64,000 nucleotides of DNA from Bifidobacterium bohemicum DSM 22767 (GCF_000741525.1 NZ_JGYP01000002.1:682001-746000); one strand, 5' to 3'. Counted from the first letter of the stretch, positions 37,082-47,907 are shown. The notes: generated from the letters alone by a model not told the origin. Numbers and translations are program-made.

Positions 37082-38383
37082 TCAGTCCACCAGCGAGCGC
37101 ACTTGAATGATGTGGTCGCGCTGCGGGCCGGTGCCGATGGCGGAGATGCGGCAGTTGGAAAGCTCCTCGAGCCGCTTGACGTAAGCCTGGGTGGCAGCGG
37201 GGAGGTCCTCGAAACGGTGGGCGTGGGAGATATCCTCGGTCCAGCCGGGCATGGTTTCGTAGACCGGCGTGGCCTTGGCGAACGCGGCCTGGTCGACGGG
37301 CATGTCCTCGTAACGGGTGTGTGTGCCGTCGCCGTTGTCCACGTCGTAGGCGACGCAGATCGGTATTTCGTTCAGACCGGTGAGCACGTCGAGCTTGGTG
37401 AGCACGATGTCGGTCAGACCGTTGACCTGCGTGGCGTAGCGCGTCACGACGGTGTCGAACCAGCCGCAGCGGCGCGGGCGGCCGGTGGTCACGCCGAACT
37501 CGTGGCCTTGGTTGCGCAGCCATTCGCCGGCATCGTCGTTAAGCTCGGTGGGGAACGGACCTTCGCCCACACGCGTGACGTACGCCTTGGCTATGCCGAT
37601 GACGCGGCCGATCTTGGTCGGCCCCACGCCGGTTCCGGTGCATGCTCCGCCGGCGGTGGGGTTTGATGAAGTGACGTACGGGTAGGTGCCGTGGTCGACG
37701 TCGAGCATGGTGGCCTGGCCGCCTTCGAACAGGACCGTCTTGCCTTCGTCAAGCGCACGGTTGAGCAGCAGTGACGTGTTGGCGATGTAGGGTTTCAGCC
37801 GCTCACCGAGTTTGAGAAGCTCGTCGGTGGTTTCGTCTACGTCGATTGGGCTGGAGTCGTAGATTTTGACGAGCATCTGGTTCTTCTGGTGCAGGCTTGC
37901 CTCGACCTTGTCGCGCAGGCGTTCGGCGTCCAACAGGTCGTGCACACGGATACCTACGCGGTTGATCTTGTCCGCGTATGCCGGGCCGATGCCGCGGCCG
38001 GTGGTGCCGATCTTGTGCTTGCCTAGGAACCGCTCGGTCACCCGGTCGAGGACACGGTGATACGGGGCGATAATCTGGGCGGACTCGCTCACCCGCAGCC
38101 GCGAACAATCGACGCCACGGGATTCAAGGCCGTCAATCTCCTTGAACAGCACCTCAGGGTCGACCACCACGCCGTTGCCGATGACGGGGGTGACCTGTGG
38201 GTTGACGATGCCGCTGGGCAGCAGGTGCAGCGCGTAGGTCTCGTCACCGACCACCACCGTATGGCCTGCGTTGTTGCCGCCGTTGAACCGTGCGACATAA
38301 TCGACCTTCGTGCCGATAAGGTCGGTCGCCTTGCCTTTGCCTTCGTCCCCCCATTGGGTACCGATAAGAATGATTCCGGGCAT
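37082..38383 (-). CDS. purA: Adenylosuccinate synthetase
   Basis: PurA joins IMP and aspartate with GTP hydrolysis, the first committed step to AMP. The 433-residue length is normal. [20 protein letters not shown] is the P-loop-like start, [20 protein letters not shown] follows, [20 protein letters not shown] is the IMP site, and [20 protein letters not shown] carries the aspartate-binding loop. All are intact. ATG 38383 is preceded by GGAGGTCG. It is a housekeeping gene marking the left edge of the sugar island. Confidence 0.97.
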   Translation of the reverse strand: MPGIILIGTQWGDEGKGKATDLIGTKVDYVARFNGGNNAGHTVVVGDETYALHLLPSGIVNPQVTPVIGNGVVVDPEVLFKEIDGLESRGVDCSRLRVSESAQIIAPYHRVLDRVTERFLGKHKIGTTGRGIGPAYADKINRVGIRVHDLLDAERLRDKVEASLHQKNQMLVKIYDSSPIDVDETTDELLKLGERLKPYIANTSLLLNRALDEGKTVLFEGGQATMLDVDHGTYPYVTSSNPTAGGACTGTGVGPTKIGRVIGIAKAYVTRVGEGPFPTELNDDAGEWLRNQGHEFGVTTGRPRRCGWFDTVVTRYATQVNGLTDIVLTKLDVLTGLNEIPICVAYDVDNGDGTHTRYEDMPVDQAAFAKATPVYETMPGWTEDISHAHRFEDLPAATQAYVKRLEELSNCRISAIGTGPQRDHIIQVRSLVD

Positions 38384-38564
38384 AATCGACCTCCGAATTC
38401 GCGTTATTTCACCATTATTAGAATACCCGCACGCCTATACTGCCCTATTCTGCATCATCGGATGACGCCGCAAAGAGGCAAGCGTCCCTCTCATCGACCG
38501 CTTACGCGAAGAATAAGAGGAACGCCTTATTATTTGGTGCGTTAAGAAGCACGTAGACAAGGTC

Positions 38565-39470
38565 TCATCGCATTTCGTCAGAAGTGGGGAACGCGAAATG
38601 GTTACCGACACGGCTTACTTTCAGTGCAGCAGCACGGTTGGCGAAATTCACCGCCGCCAGAAAATCCTTATGCTGCGAATAGTGCACCGCCAGCGCTCCG
38701 GCGAACACGTCTCCAGCGCACACGCTATCGACCGCGTTGACCTTCACGGCATCGATCTCGTAAACCTGGCCCTCATGATAAACTACGCTCCCAGCGTCGC
38801 CCATCTTGACGATAGCGGTTTTGGGACCAAGCTCGACAATCGCTTTCGCGGCATTGAGGGCATCCACACGGTTATTGACCTTGATGCCGGTAATCCTCTC
38901 AGTTTCCTGCTGGTTCGGTGTCACACAATCGGCATATCGCATCGCTTCACGGAAGTAATTATCTGCCGGAGCCGGGTCTAGAATGATGTACATGCCCTTT
39001 TTGCGCCCCTCTTCCAGGGCAGTCATAATGGATTCCTTGCATGTTTCTAGCTGCAGGTCGAGCACAGGCGCGTCGATCTGGCTCATCGCCGTCTTGATGT
39101 CTTGCTCCGTTGTGGAATTATCGGCGCCCATCGTCCCGACCATCGTGTTCTCGGAGCTATCATCAATCTCGACGATGAACGTACCGGTGCCCAAATCTTC
39201 CGATCGTCTGACGAACCGGGTGTCCACGTTCCAAGAATCGAGATCGTCAAGTATCTGCTTGCCTGCGCCATCGTTGCCAACGCTGCCGAGCATCGCCACC
39301 TTGCCGCCAAGTTTAGCTGCGGCGACCGCCTGATTGGCTCCCTTGCCTCCCGGAATCATCGTTATACTTTTCGCGGTGGCGGTATCACCGTGCTTGGGAT
39401 AGGTTGCGGTGAAGGCTTTGATGTCAAGATGCATGCTGCCAAGGACCACTACGTCATATTTCGTGCTCAT
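38565..39470 (-). CDS. PfkB-family sugar kinase, ribokinase-like
   Basis: A 301-residue kinase. DVVVLGSMHLDIKAFTATYP, the first signature GGKGANQAVAAAKLGGKV with GSVGNDGAGKQIL, and the ATP-side segment NAVDSVCAGDVFAGALAVHY are all RbsK-like. The usual anion-hole motif G-A-G-D is C-A-G-D here; the catalytic Asp is kept. AAGGAACAAACA precedes ATG 39470. A perfect 20-bp palindrome (39510-39529) lies 39 bases upstream, the likely operator for the LacI protein of the same locus. Probable role: phosphorylation of ribose or another pentose/ketohexose entering through the neighbouring permease (inference). Confidence 0.85.
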   Translation of the reverse strand: MSTKYDVVVLGSMHLDIKAFTATYPKHGDTATAKSITMIPGGKGANQAVAAAKLGGKVAMLGSVGNDGAGKQILDDLDSWNVDTRFVRRSEDLGTGTFIVEIDDSSENTMVGTMGADNSTTEQDIKTAMSQIDAPVLDLQLETCKESIMTALEEGRKKGMYIILDPAPADNYFREAMRYADCVTPNQQETERITGIKVNNRVDALNAAKAIVELGPKTAIVKMGDAGSVVYHEGQVYEIDAVKVNAVDSVCAGDVFAGALAVHYSQHKDFLAAVNFANRAAALKVSRVGNHFAFPTSDEMR

Positions 39471-39811
39471 TGTTTGTTCCTTTTTGTTTAGGGCATCATC
39501 GGACGCCGATTACGTAACCGGTTACGTAAAGGGGCGTATGAGTCGCGAGAGGCGTAAAAGGTACAGTTAACTCTCGCAGCCACCTTACGAACAGCGGTAT
39601 CACGCGCTTGATGACGCTTAGTTATGGTGATGAATTATGGCTGATTGATAATGAATTACCGATTATGAATATATGAATGCTTGTCCGTATGACGCGATTT
39701 GGACACGGGACCGAACCTTTCGGCTAACGAAGTCAAGAGACTTTGCCATTCCAGCCCCAACAGCCCCGACCGGAGCCTTAATCTTTTCAGATAAGCGTCC
39801 ATGCCGTCAGA
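39471..39811. other. Control region of the sugar kinase; no gene
   Basis: A 341-base gap between the epimerase-like gene and the kinase. It holds the LacI-type palindrome at 39510-39529. The rest is A+T-rich and has no plausible coding frame. Confidence 0.5.
39510..39529. promoter_or_regulatory. LacI-type operator ahead of the sugar kinase
   Basis: TTACGTAACCGGTTACGTAA is a perfect 20-bp palindrome with the central CG typical of LacI-family operators. Close matches lie upstream of the PTS IIC gene (43349-43368 and half-sites). Confidence 0.8.
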
Positions 39812-40477
39812 CTACGCTTGATCGAACAACAGCCGCGTATTTCTGACATTGTCGGCCAACGAAGAGCCCTGGCGGAAAATCGCACTGGTGCCACCGATGA
39901 ACCTCGTGGCCCCACGTCGTGCGCACTCGGGAATGGTCCCGGCGCCGATATTGCCATCGACTTCAATGGGAATATCGCGCCCCCTGCTCCTGATTCGCCC
40001 AGCAAGGTTTTCAATCTTATCATACATTGGCTCGATAAATTTTTGTCCCGCAAACCCGGGATTGACAGTCATGACAATAACGTAATCAGTTACGTCATAC
40101 ACATAATCCAATGCCTCAAGCGGAGTCGCCGGACTGATCGCCACACCGGCTTCCGCACCGGCCCGGCGAATCTGGCTCAGCGTTCCTTGCAGGCTATTTG
40201 TCGATTCGGCATGGACGGCAATTCTATCCGCCCCGGCGTTAACGAACATCGAGACATACCGCTCAGGCTTATCCACCATCAGATGCATGTCCAACGGCCT
40301 GTCCGTCATATTTCTTACGCTTCGCACCAAATCAGGCCCAAGCGTGAAATTGGGGACAAAAGAACCATCCATGATATCTATGTGGTAGAAATCAACCCCC
40401 GCAGCATCCAACTGCTTGACATCCCGTTCCAGATTTCCCAAGTCCGCACACATCAACGAGGGACCTATCTCATACAT
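39812..40477 (-). CDS. Ribulose-phosphate 3-epimerase family protein
   Basis: A 221-residue TIM-barrel epimerase. IGPSLMCADLGNLERDVKQL, DFYHIDIMDGSFVPNFTLGP, DMHLMVDKPERYV, VIVMTVNPGFAGQKF and IPIEVDGNIGAGTIPE keep the metal-binding His/Asp pairs of the family. It may be a pentose-5-phosphate or an allulose-6-phosphate 3-epimerase (AlsE-like); the co-located sugar kinase and LacI regulator favour a catabolic rather than housekeeping role. AAGGAG precedes ATG 40477. It starts 14 bases after the lacI stop and is surely co-transcribed. Confidence 0.85.
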   Translation of the reverse strand: MYEIGPSLMCADLGNLERDVKQLDAAGVDFYHIDIMDGSFVPNFTLGPDLVRSVRNMTDRPLDMHLMVDKPERYVSMFVNAGADRIAVHAESTNSLQGTLSQIRRAGAEAGVAISPATPLEALDYVYDVTDYVIVMTVNPGFAGQKFIEPMYDKIENLAGRIRSRGRDIPIEVDGNIGAGTIPECARRGATRFIGGTSAIFRQGSSLADNVRNTRLLFDQA

Positions 40478-40491
40478 TTACAACACTCCTT

Positions 40492-41490
40492 CTATACGCT
40501 CCTTGTCTGCGAAGTGTCACGTATGACAAGGTGCGGATCAATCATCTTTTTTTGCGGCTCGCTTCCAGCCTTGCTGCTTTGTTCGAATATGTCCAGCACC
40601 ATATCCCCGATATTTTCGGGAAGCTGGTTGACTGTGCTCAGACGCGGGACCGAATATTTACTCATGTCGATATTGTCGTAACCGATGACCCTCATATCCT
40701 CAGGAACCTTCAAACCAGCATCGGAAATCGCCCGGAGCACGCCGAGAGCAATGGCATCATCCGAACAAACGACACCGTCGAAGTCACTGCGTTCCCTGAA
40801 TAACGAGCGCATTGCCTCATAGCCGCCGGAAATCGAAAAATCACTGTATAGCTTCGTCACATGCCTCACACCAGCTTCGCTGATGGCACGCATGTAACCC
40901 TCATATCGATCCTCGGAGCTTTTTTCGGCGCTCGGACCCGAAACGAAGACAAGTCTCGAACATCGACCTTGCTGAATCAGATATTTTGTCGCTTGATAGG
41001 AACCGTTTACGTGATCGACCGACATCGCCGCGTATGGATGTGAGAAACACGCCCTGTCAATCGTCAGCGGCACAATCCCCTTACGATTCAGCGCTTCGAG
41101 GTCTCGCTCAGTGACATACAGCGAGTCAATAATCGCTCCCCGAACCCGGATATTCTCCATGAACTTCAGATAATATTCGACCTTGGTCCGATCATCCTCA
41201 CTGTTGCACAGATATACGTGGTAACCTCTTAAAGCCGCCGCCTGTTCAATGCGACTCACCAGCTCGGCAAAGAACTGGTTGGTCAGATTCGGCACGAGCA
41301 AAGCGATGAGGTTGGATTCTTGCTGCGACAACGTCTTCGCCACGAAATTCGGCTCATAATCAAGCTCATCGATTATGGCATTGACCTTTTTTATGGTCTT
41401 TTTGCTTGCGCCTCCTCTCTGGTTGATGATTCGCGACACGGTTGCGGTGGATACTCCACTCATCTTCGCGATGTCTTTAATCGTTGCCAT
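40492..41490 (-). CDS. LacI-family transcriptional regulator of the sugar island
   Basis: A 332-residue repressor. The helix-turn-helix MATIKDIAKMSGVSTATVSR, IINQRGGASKKTIKKV and hinge LDYEPNFVAKTLSQQ are typical; the periplasmic-binding-like ligand domain follows (NLIALLVPNLTNQFFAELVS, FDGVVCSDDAIALGVLRAIS, VIGYDNIDMSKYSVPRLSTV). It lies between the PTS IIC and epimerase genes in one orientation. Palindromes with core TTACGTAACCGGTTACGTAA before the kinase and the IIC gene are the likely binding sites, so the repressor probably controls the whole locus and itself. Confidence 0.92.
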   Translation of the reverse strand: MATIKDIAKMSGVSTATVSRIINQRGGASKKTIKKVNAIIDELDYEPNFVAKTLSQQESNLIALLVPNLTNQFFAELVSRIEQAAALRGYHVYLCNSEDDRTKVEYYLKFMENIRVRGAIIDSLYVTERDLEALNRKGIVPLTIDRACFSHPYAAMSVDHVNGSYQATKYLIQQGRCSRLVFVSGPSAEKSSEDRYEGYMRAISEAGVRHVTKLYSDFSISGGYEAMRSLFRERSDFDGVVCSDDAIALGVLRAISDAGLKVPEDMRVIGYDNIDMSKYSVPRLSTVNQLPENIGDMVLDIFEQSSKAGSEPQKKMIDPHLVIRDTSQTRSV

Positions 41491-41629
41491 CTGTGACCTT
41501 CCAGTCCCGTTATCAGATAGAGCTCAATATCTTTCAGACTAAACCGGAGGGATGATTTGGCAAGTATTCACTAGGATGACATGGTCGCAGTATGCATACT
41601 CGCAAACCCGACCATGCCCCCGGCCGCAA

Positions 41630-43285
41630 TCAACCAATCGTGGTCATTGCAGGAGTTCGGGACGAACGTAAACGATTACGCAGTGACGCCTTCACCGAAC
41701 AAGAAGATTGCGGCAGCAGACTCCGGGCCTTCGACTTCAACCGAGCCTGCACGCTTGCTTTCATTCCAGACTGCGACGCGGAATCTGCCGCGCCTTGTTC
41801 ACGATGCTCGACAACCTCACCATCACGATTCTGAATGGCTGCATTCCCGAGGTTCTCTTGGGTTGATGCCGCACCCGATTTGCCATCGCCGAGCGTAAGA
41901 GCCTCTTTGCGAAGCGTGCGGACATACCAGACGAACAGCGCGACATAGACGACCAAAGCCACAATGGAACCCAAGATGAGCTTCCAGTCCAAAGTCTTCG
42001 CCGCATTGCCAAAAAGCAAGGCGAGCATTTTCTCAATTGGGTCGGAATCCACAGCGCTGAACATTTCGTTCTTACTAAGGCCGGCAGGGAAGACACCCAT
42101 CACCTTCGACGTCTGGGTGAGGAATGGCGCAATCAGGGTGGCCGCCCACAGGAAAAGCGGAATCATGATGACACCGATGATAGTCATGCGCATCACCTTT
42201 CCACGCGTACCGATAAGGAGTGCGGGCGCAAGCACGGTGAGTATGATTCCACCGAGCGGCAAGACGTTGTTGCCGGGAAGCACCATTGCAATAATCAACA
42301 GTATCGGCGCAAGAATGTTGGCCACGGCCCAGATTTCAGCGCGTGAGGCGAGAATCGGCCAATCAATGGCTACATACAGTTTACGGCCATGCATCCTGCG
42401 TTCCATGAATGAGCTGATGCCCTCAGACAAGGGCTCAATCGCGGGCCCGAACCAATCACCAACGATGCCGAACAGTTCCAGGGCGACTCCCGCGGTGAAC
42501 GCCAATGTGAAGATATGCGGTGCGTCCTGCCTACCAAGCAAACCGACGAACACGCCAAGGTAAGCGCCGATCGCTCCCTTGCTGCCGAGGAAGCCGATCT
42601 TCTTGTTCAGAGTTTCGGCATCGAAGTCGTATTTGTCAATGATGGGGAAGATTCTGCTGATCAGCCTGTCAAGCAACACCACCACTGGCGTAACCAACAA
42701 CTCGGGATGCGCGGTTGTGGTGATATTGGTCTCGTCATAGCCCAATAAATCGTTGATGGTTGGCTTCATCGCGTCGGCGTTGAACAGCATGAGGGCGTAG
42801 ATGAAGACGACGAAAACCGACATCAGGAAGAAATTGCCGCCCGAACTCCAGTTGATCAGAAGCCCGAGAATCGAAACGTTCCAGATATTGAATAAATCGA
42901 CGTTCAAGGTATTTGTGACCTTCAACGCCAGCATAACCAGATTGGTGACGATGCAGATGAATGCGAAATAGAGCGTATATAAGGAACTCCACGTAATCAC
43001 GGCGATAGGAGCCCAGCCAAGATCGCTGATGGACAGATGCAGACCCGTGAACGAAACGAACGACTTCAACGCCGGTCCGAACGCTGTGGTCAGCAAAGAG
43101 ATGACCGCACTCATGCCGGTCAAGGCCATTGCCATGCGAAGACCGCCCTCGAACGCCCGGCTCAGCTTGACACCGAACGCCAGCGAGAGCAACGTAATGA
43201 TGACAAACATCATCGCCGCACCGCCCAAGCCGATAAACCAATTAAACCCCTGATCCAAGGTTCCCACAACTTTGGAGAAATCCAT
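41630..43285 (-). CDS. PTS galactitol-type EIIC family permease, without adjacent IIA/IIB
   Basis: A 551-residue membrane protein of the GatC group. QGFNWFIGLGGAAMMFVIIT, LSLAFGVKLSRAFEGGLRMA, NADAMKPTINDLLGYDETNI, KKIGFLGSKGAIGAYLGVFV and DWFGPAIEPLSEGISSFMER are characteristic. The C-terminal 85 residues are hydrophilic (KSGAASTQENLGNAAIQNRD and a Ser/Arg-rich end) and contain no IIB active-site Cys loop. No IIA or IIB gene is in the locus, while a sugar kinase is, so it may work as a facilitator or symporter for free sugar (inference). Likely first gene of the IIC-lacI-epimerase operon. Confidence 0.85.
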   Translation of the reverse strand: MDFSKVVGTLDQGFNWFIGLGGAAMMFVIITLLSLAFGVKLSRAFEGGLRMAMALTGMSAVISLLTTAFGPALKSFVSFTGLHLSISDLGWAPIAVITWSSLYTLYFAFICIVTNLVMLALKVTNTLNVDLFNIWNVSILGLLINWSSGGNFFLMSVFVVFIYALMLFNADAMKPTINDLLGYDETNITTTAHPELLVTPVVVLLDRLISRIFPIIDKYDFDAETLNKKIGFLGSKGAIGAYLGVFVGLLGRQDAPHIFTLAFTAGVALELFGIVGDWFGPAIEPLSEGISSFMERRMHGRKLYVAIDWPILASRAEIWAVANILAPILLIIAMVLPGNNVLPLGGIILTVLAPALLIGTRGKVMRMTIIGVIMIPLFLWAATLIAPFLTQTSKVMGVFPAGLSKNEMFSAVDSDPIEKMLALLFGNAAKTLDWKLILGSIVALVVYVALFVWYVRTLRKEALTLGDGKSGAASTQENLGNAAIQNRDGEVVEHREQGAADSASQSGMKASVQARLKSKARSLLPQSSCSVKASLRNRLRSSRTPAMTTIG

Positions 43286-43337
43286 TGGTACACACCTTCC
43301 TGTGTCTAGTCTATGTCACTTCGTCGATGAATCATAT

Positions 43338-43368
43338 CCGGTTACGGAATACGTAACCGATTACGTAA
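43338..43368. promoter_or_regulatory. LacI-type operator ahead of the PTS IIC gene
   Basis: ATACGTAACCGATTACGTAA (43349-43368) differs little from the perfect palindrome at 39510-39529, and a half-site CCGGTTACG (43338-43346) adjoins it, about 53-83 bases upstream of the ATG at 43285. A further half-site CCGATTACGTA is at 43517-43527. Confidence 0.75.
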
Positions 43369-43745
43369 ATAGACTATAGATGTCTTTGATGAAAAATGCA
43401 AGTTTGTATGGGAACACTTTCAATCATACTTGAAATTGAGCGGTTTTCAACCTATTCTCCCGTGCAAAAATGCACATTCCAATTTTTCGGCGTCTCATAA
43501 CTTGTTTTTTTAAAAACCGATTACGTACATTATCGTTTTAAAATTCCGCATGACGACGAACAAAAATATCACCGCCGGAATCGGCCATTAGTTCATGCTT
43601 GCGATCAAAAAGCCCCATTCAAGCTTCCACTGACACCTTCCATCAACGCCTTACCGGCGCAGCTAACAACATCATCTCTCACCAACATTTCATCTGGTAC
43701 CTGCACATTACAACCACCGGCAAAAAGATTCGACGATGGAGAATT

Positions 43746-43755
43746 GGGGGGGGGG
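43746..43755. repeat. Homopolymer tract, G10
   Basis: Ten consecutive G in non-coding DNA, 90 bases downstream of the fba stop. Confidence 0.9.
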
Positions 43756-43844
43756 TAGAACCCCGAAGACTTTCTGTCCCACACGCATCCTGCAGCAACG
43801 GTTGTCGTCCCATCCACAGGCGCGCTTTCAAACCAACGTAATCA

Positions 43845-44972
<1,128 letters not shown>

Positions 44973-45189
44973 GGCTTCATTATCCCCTCAACATGCAACA
45001 AGCGCACCAGGGTGCGGAACGTAAGCCCGGACTCGGCTTTCGGGCCTTGCATTGACGACGATGCCGCGTGCCCTCATCGGGATGACGGAAAGAACGGAAC
45101 GCGGCCGTGCCCAACCGCCGAGCGTGCACCTATGCCCCGCCGAGGCACCAAAAGCGTAGACCGTACTTGTCGGGTGATGGCGGACTTTC

Positions 45190-47907
45190 CTATCCCTTGC
45201 GGTCGCGCAATGCAGTCAAGGCCCAAAGTATCGAAACCACGTCAATACCTTCCTGCATAAAAGCGCCGACGACCACGGGAATGAGATTGAACGCGGCCAG
45301 CACCATGCACACAATCGCCAGGCCCAAGCCGGCGATCACCGACTGCAAAAGCACGCGCTTGGTTTCACGGGCGATGACGATCGCCTGCGGCACGTCACCG
45401 ATGTCGTCGTTCATGATGACGAGTTCCGCCGACTGAGCCGCGGCTGTGGAGGTACCGTCGGTCACCGCGACGCCGATATCGGCCGCGGCGAGAACGGGCG
45501 CGTCATTCACGCCGTCGCCGACCATCATCGAAACGGGACGCGGGGTGGGCTGGCCGGAAATCGTGCGCAGCAAGGCCGCGACCTTCGCGGTAACGCCGGA
45601 GGCCTTCTCCTGCGGCTCGGAGGCGACTGCTTCGACTGCGGCCAGTTTATCTTGTGGAAGCATGTCGGCACGTACATCGGCAATGCCGACCTCGGCGGCG
45701 ATGACTTCGGCCGAGGCGCGTCCGTCACCGGTGAGCATGGTGATCTGCCGCACGCCAAGTGCCTTCAGGCGTTGCAGCGATTCCTTGGCATTGTGACGAG
45801 GCACATCACGCAATACAATACGGGCGACGATTTCACCGTCCACCGAAACGTATGTCACCATTTCGTCGGCGGCGCGTTCGCCGAACCGCGAGACCGGGAA
45901 AAGGCCGTCGCCGCTGGAAGCCGCCGGCGAACTTGCTGGGCCGGAATGAACCGGCTGACCGGACGCGCTGGTTCGAGTGGGCACGTCCGATTCACCGGAT
46001 ATGCCCGACCGGTTCGACGAATCGGATGGCCTCGGCGCCCCAGAAAAGACCGTTGAGTTCCTCGCCCCGCCCGAAGAGCCCGTCGACGTATCGGAAACGT
46101 TAGAAACTTTGGAAGCGTCGGAAACGCCTGAAGCGCCAAACGATGCTTGCGAACCCAATGATCCCGCAGCGCCTGGTTGTTCCTGTGATTGAGATTGCCC
46201 CAACGGAGCCGACACATAGTCGAAACGTCCCACGCGGATGAGACTTCCGTCGACCATGCCCTCGACGCCCTGCCCCACCTGCTCGTGCACACCGCGCACC
46301 ACGGGGTGGGTGCCGAACGGGAAATCCTTGGAACGCTGATGTGGCTGAGTGGACTTGGCAGCGGAAACGGAAGCCGTCCTCGGTCGTACGACGCCATTCG
46401 AGACACCGGCTCCGGGGCCGAATTCCTCGCTTAAACGCCGCGCGACGGCGCGACCGGCCTCAACGATTCCGTGTCCAAGAATATGGACGGAATACGTCTC
46501 CACGATAGCCGCCATGGCAATGACATAATCCTCGAGCATCTGAGAGGTAAAGCCCGAATCGGGGCGCCGAGCGACAGCCGCGTACCCCTCAAGGTCGGCG
46601 GCCGCGCGGATCTTGCCCATCAAGGTGTCTCGCATATCATCCCGCACTTCGACGCGTGCGACCTGCGGACGCGACACGGTGAGCGTGCCGGTTTTGTCAA
46701 AGAAGATATGCCTCACACGGCCAAGGCTTTCGAGCACGGCCTGCGTTTTGATGAAGACGCCGGACTTGGCCAGCCGGGCGGTGCCGGCCACATACGCCAC
46801 CGGAGCGGCAATGAGCAGGGGGCACGGGGTGGCCAATACGAGCACTTGGGCAAAACGCATGGGCGTGCCGCTGGCAATCCAAGCCACGATGGCGATGGCG
46901 AGGGAGACGACGGTGAACGGCACCGCGAGCACATCCGCCGTTCTGACCACTGGGGCACGGGAGGTCTGGGCGGCAGCGACCAGCCCCATCGTCTTTTGGT
47001 ACTGCGAATCCTTCGCCAACTGCGTGGCACGCATAACCAGTGCGCCAGAGCCGTTGACCGCGCCGGACATGATGCGCGCCCCGGCAAAAACCGTGCGGGG
47101 CAGGGGTTCGCCGTTGATCGCGCTCAGATCAAGGGTGGCCGAGCCGCCCAGCAATGTGCCATCCACCGGCACCGTCTCGCCGGGCAGCACCACGAGCACG
47201 TCGTCCAGCGCAACCTCCTCGGCCGGGATGGTGCGGAAATGTGATGCGGCGCGCGCGGCGGTCGCGGAGGCGGCTTGCGAAGCGGAAGTGGGGTCGGAAC
47301 CGGAAACAGGATGTGCAGCGGAACCCGATTCCGGTCGGGTTGCGCGACCTGATTCGGAACCGGCGTGAACCACGCCAACCGGAGCAGAACCGGTGGCCCG
47401 GAATCCGTCCGCTCTCTGCCGATCCTCCTGCGCGGCCCCCTGCCGGGCCTCCTGCGCGCGTAAGTCCCTACTGATTCCAGGGACGGTGGAGATATGTGCC
47501 ATGCGGGGCGCGGCGTCAACCAGCGCGTTCAGGTTGCCTGCTGCCTTGCCTTGCGCGAAGGACTCGATGGCCTCACCGGACCAGATCATGAGCACCACGG
47601 CCCAACTGGCCCAGTACGCCCCGACTGCGAGGGTGGAAAGCAGTGCCAGAATGGCGAGAACATCAACGCCAACATGCCCTTGGCGTATGGACTCAACCAT
47701 GCCGCGAACCGCGTCGACCACGGAAACGAGCACCAGCGCGACCACTATCAGCTGGCCCGCCGAGGGGCTGATGAACCACGAGGGCGAACCGGCCCACAAG
47801 CGCACGCGCCACAGGAGCGCGACGAACACGGCCGCCACGATGGTAACGGGAAGCATGGGGACCTGCCGGCAGATTTCGGCGGTCTTGCGAAGAATTCGCT
47901 TAATCAC
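45190..47907 (-). CDS. P1-type heavy-metal/cation-translocating ATPase
   Basis: A 905-residue P-type ATPase. ATPCPLLIAAPVAYVAGTAR is the transmembrane ion site (TPC rather than CPC), FFDKTGTLTVSRPQV the phosphorylated Asp, and MMVGDGVNDAPVLAAADIGV the hinge. No N-terminal metal-binding domain is seen. Two low-complexity inserts stand out: AGSESGRATRPESGSAAHPV in the actuator region and a stretch of about 90 residues rich in Ser/Gly/Val-Ser-Asp (SDASKVSNVSDTSTGSSGG) in the nucleotide-binding region. GTG at 47907 with AAGGAG is preferred over an ATG at 47946. Substrate metal cannot be told. Confidence 0.88.
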   Translation of the reverse strand: MIKRILRKTAEICRQVPMLPVTIVAAVFVALLWRVRLWAGSPSWFISPSAGQLIVVALVLVSVVDAVRGMVESIRQGHVGVDVLAILALLSTLAVGAYWASWAVVLMIWSGEAIESFAQGKAAGNLNALVDAAPRMAHISTVPGISRDLRAQEARQGAAQEDRQRADGFRATGSAPVGVVHAGSESGRATRPESGSAAHPVSGSDPTSASQAASATAARAASHFRTIPAEEVALDDVLVVLPGETVPVDGTLLGGSATLDLSAINGEPLPRTVFAGARIMSGAVNGSGALVMRATQLAKDSQYQKTMGLVAAAQTSRAPVVRTADVLAVPFTVVSLAIAIVAWIASGTPMRFAQVLVLATPCPLLIAAPVAYVAGTARLAKSGVFIKTQAVLESLGRVRHIFFDKTGTLTVSRPQVARVEVRDDMRDTLMGKIRAAADLEGYAAVARRPDSGFTSQMLEDYVIAMAAIVETYSVHILGHGIVEAGRAVARRLSEEFGPGAGVSNGVVRPRTASVSAAKSTQPHQRSKDFPFGTHPVVRGVHEQVGQGVEGMVDGSLIRVGRFDYVSAPLGQSQSQEQPGAAGSLGSQASFGASGVSDASKVSNVSDTSTGSSGGARNSTVFSGAPRPSDSSNRSGISGESDVPTRTSASGQPVHSGPASSPAASSGDGLFPVSRFGERAADEMVTYVSVDGEIVARIVLRDVPRHNAKESLQRLKALGVRQITMLTGDGRASAEVIAAEVGIADVRADMLPQDKLAAVEAVASEPQEKASGVTAKVAALLRTISGQPTPRPVSMMVGDGVNDAPVLAAADIGVAVTDGTSTAAAQSAELVIMNDDIGDVPQAIVIARETKRVLLQSVIAGLGLAIVCMVLAAFNLIPVVVGAFMQEGIDVVSILWALTALRDRKG

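Larger units (their letters stand above)
43286..43844. other. Long control region of the IIC operon with G10 tract; no gene
   Basis: A 559-base gap. It holds LacI-type sites (43338-43368, 43517-43527), A+T-rich DNA around 43380-43560 and ten G at 43746-43755. The frames present do not look like proteins. Confidence 0.55.
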
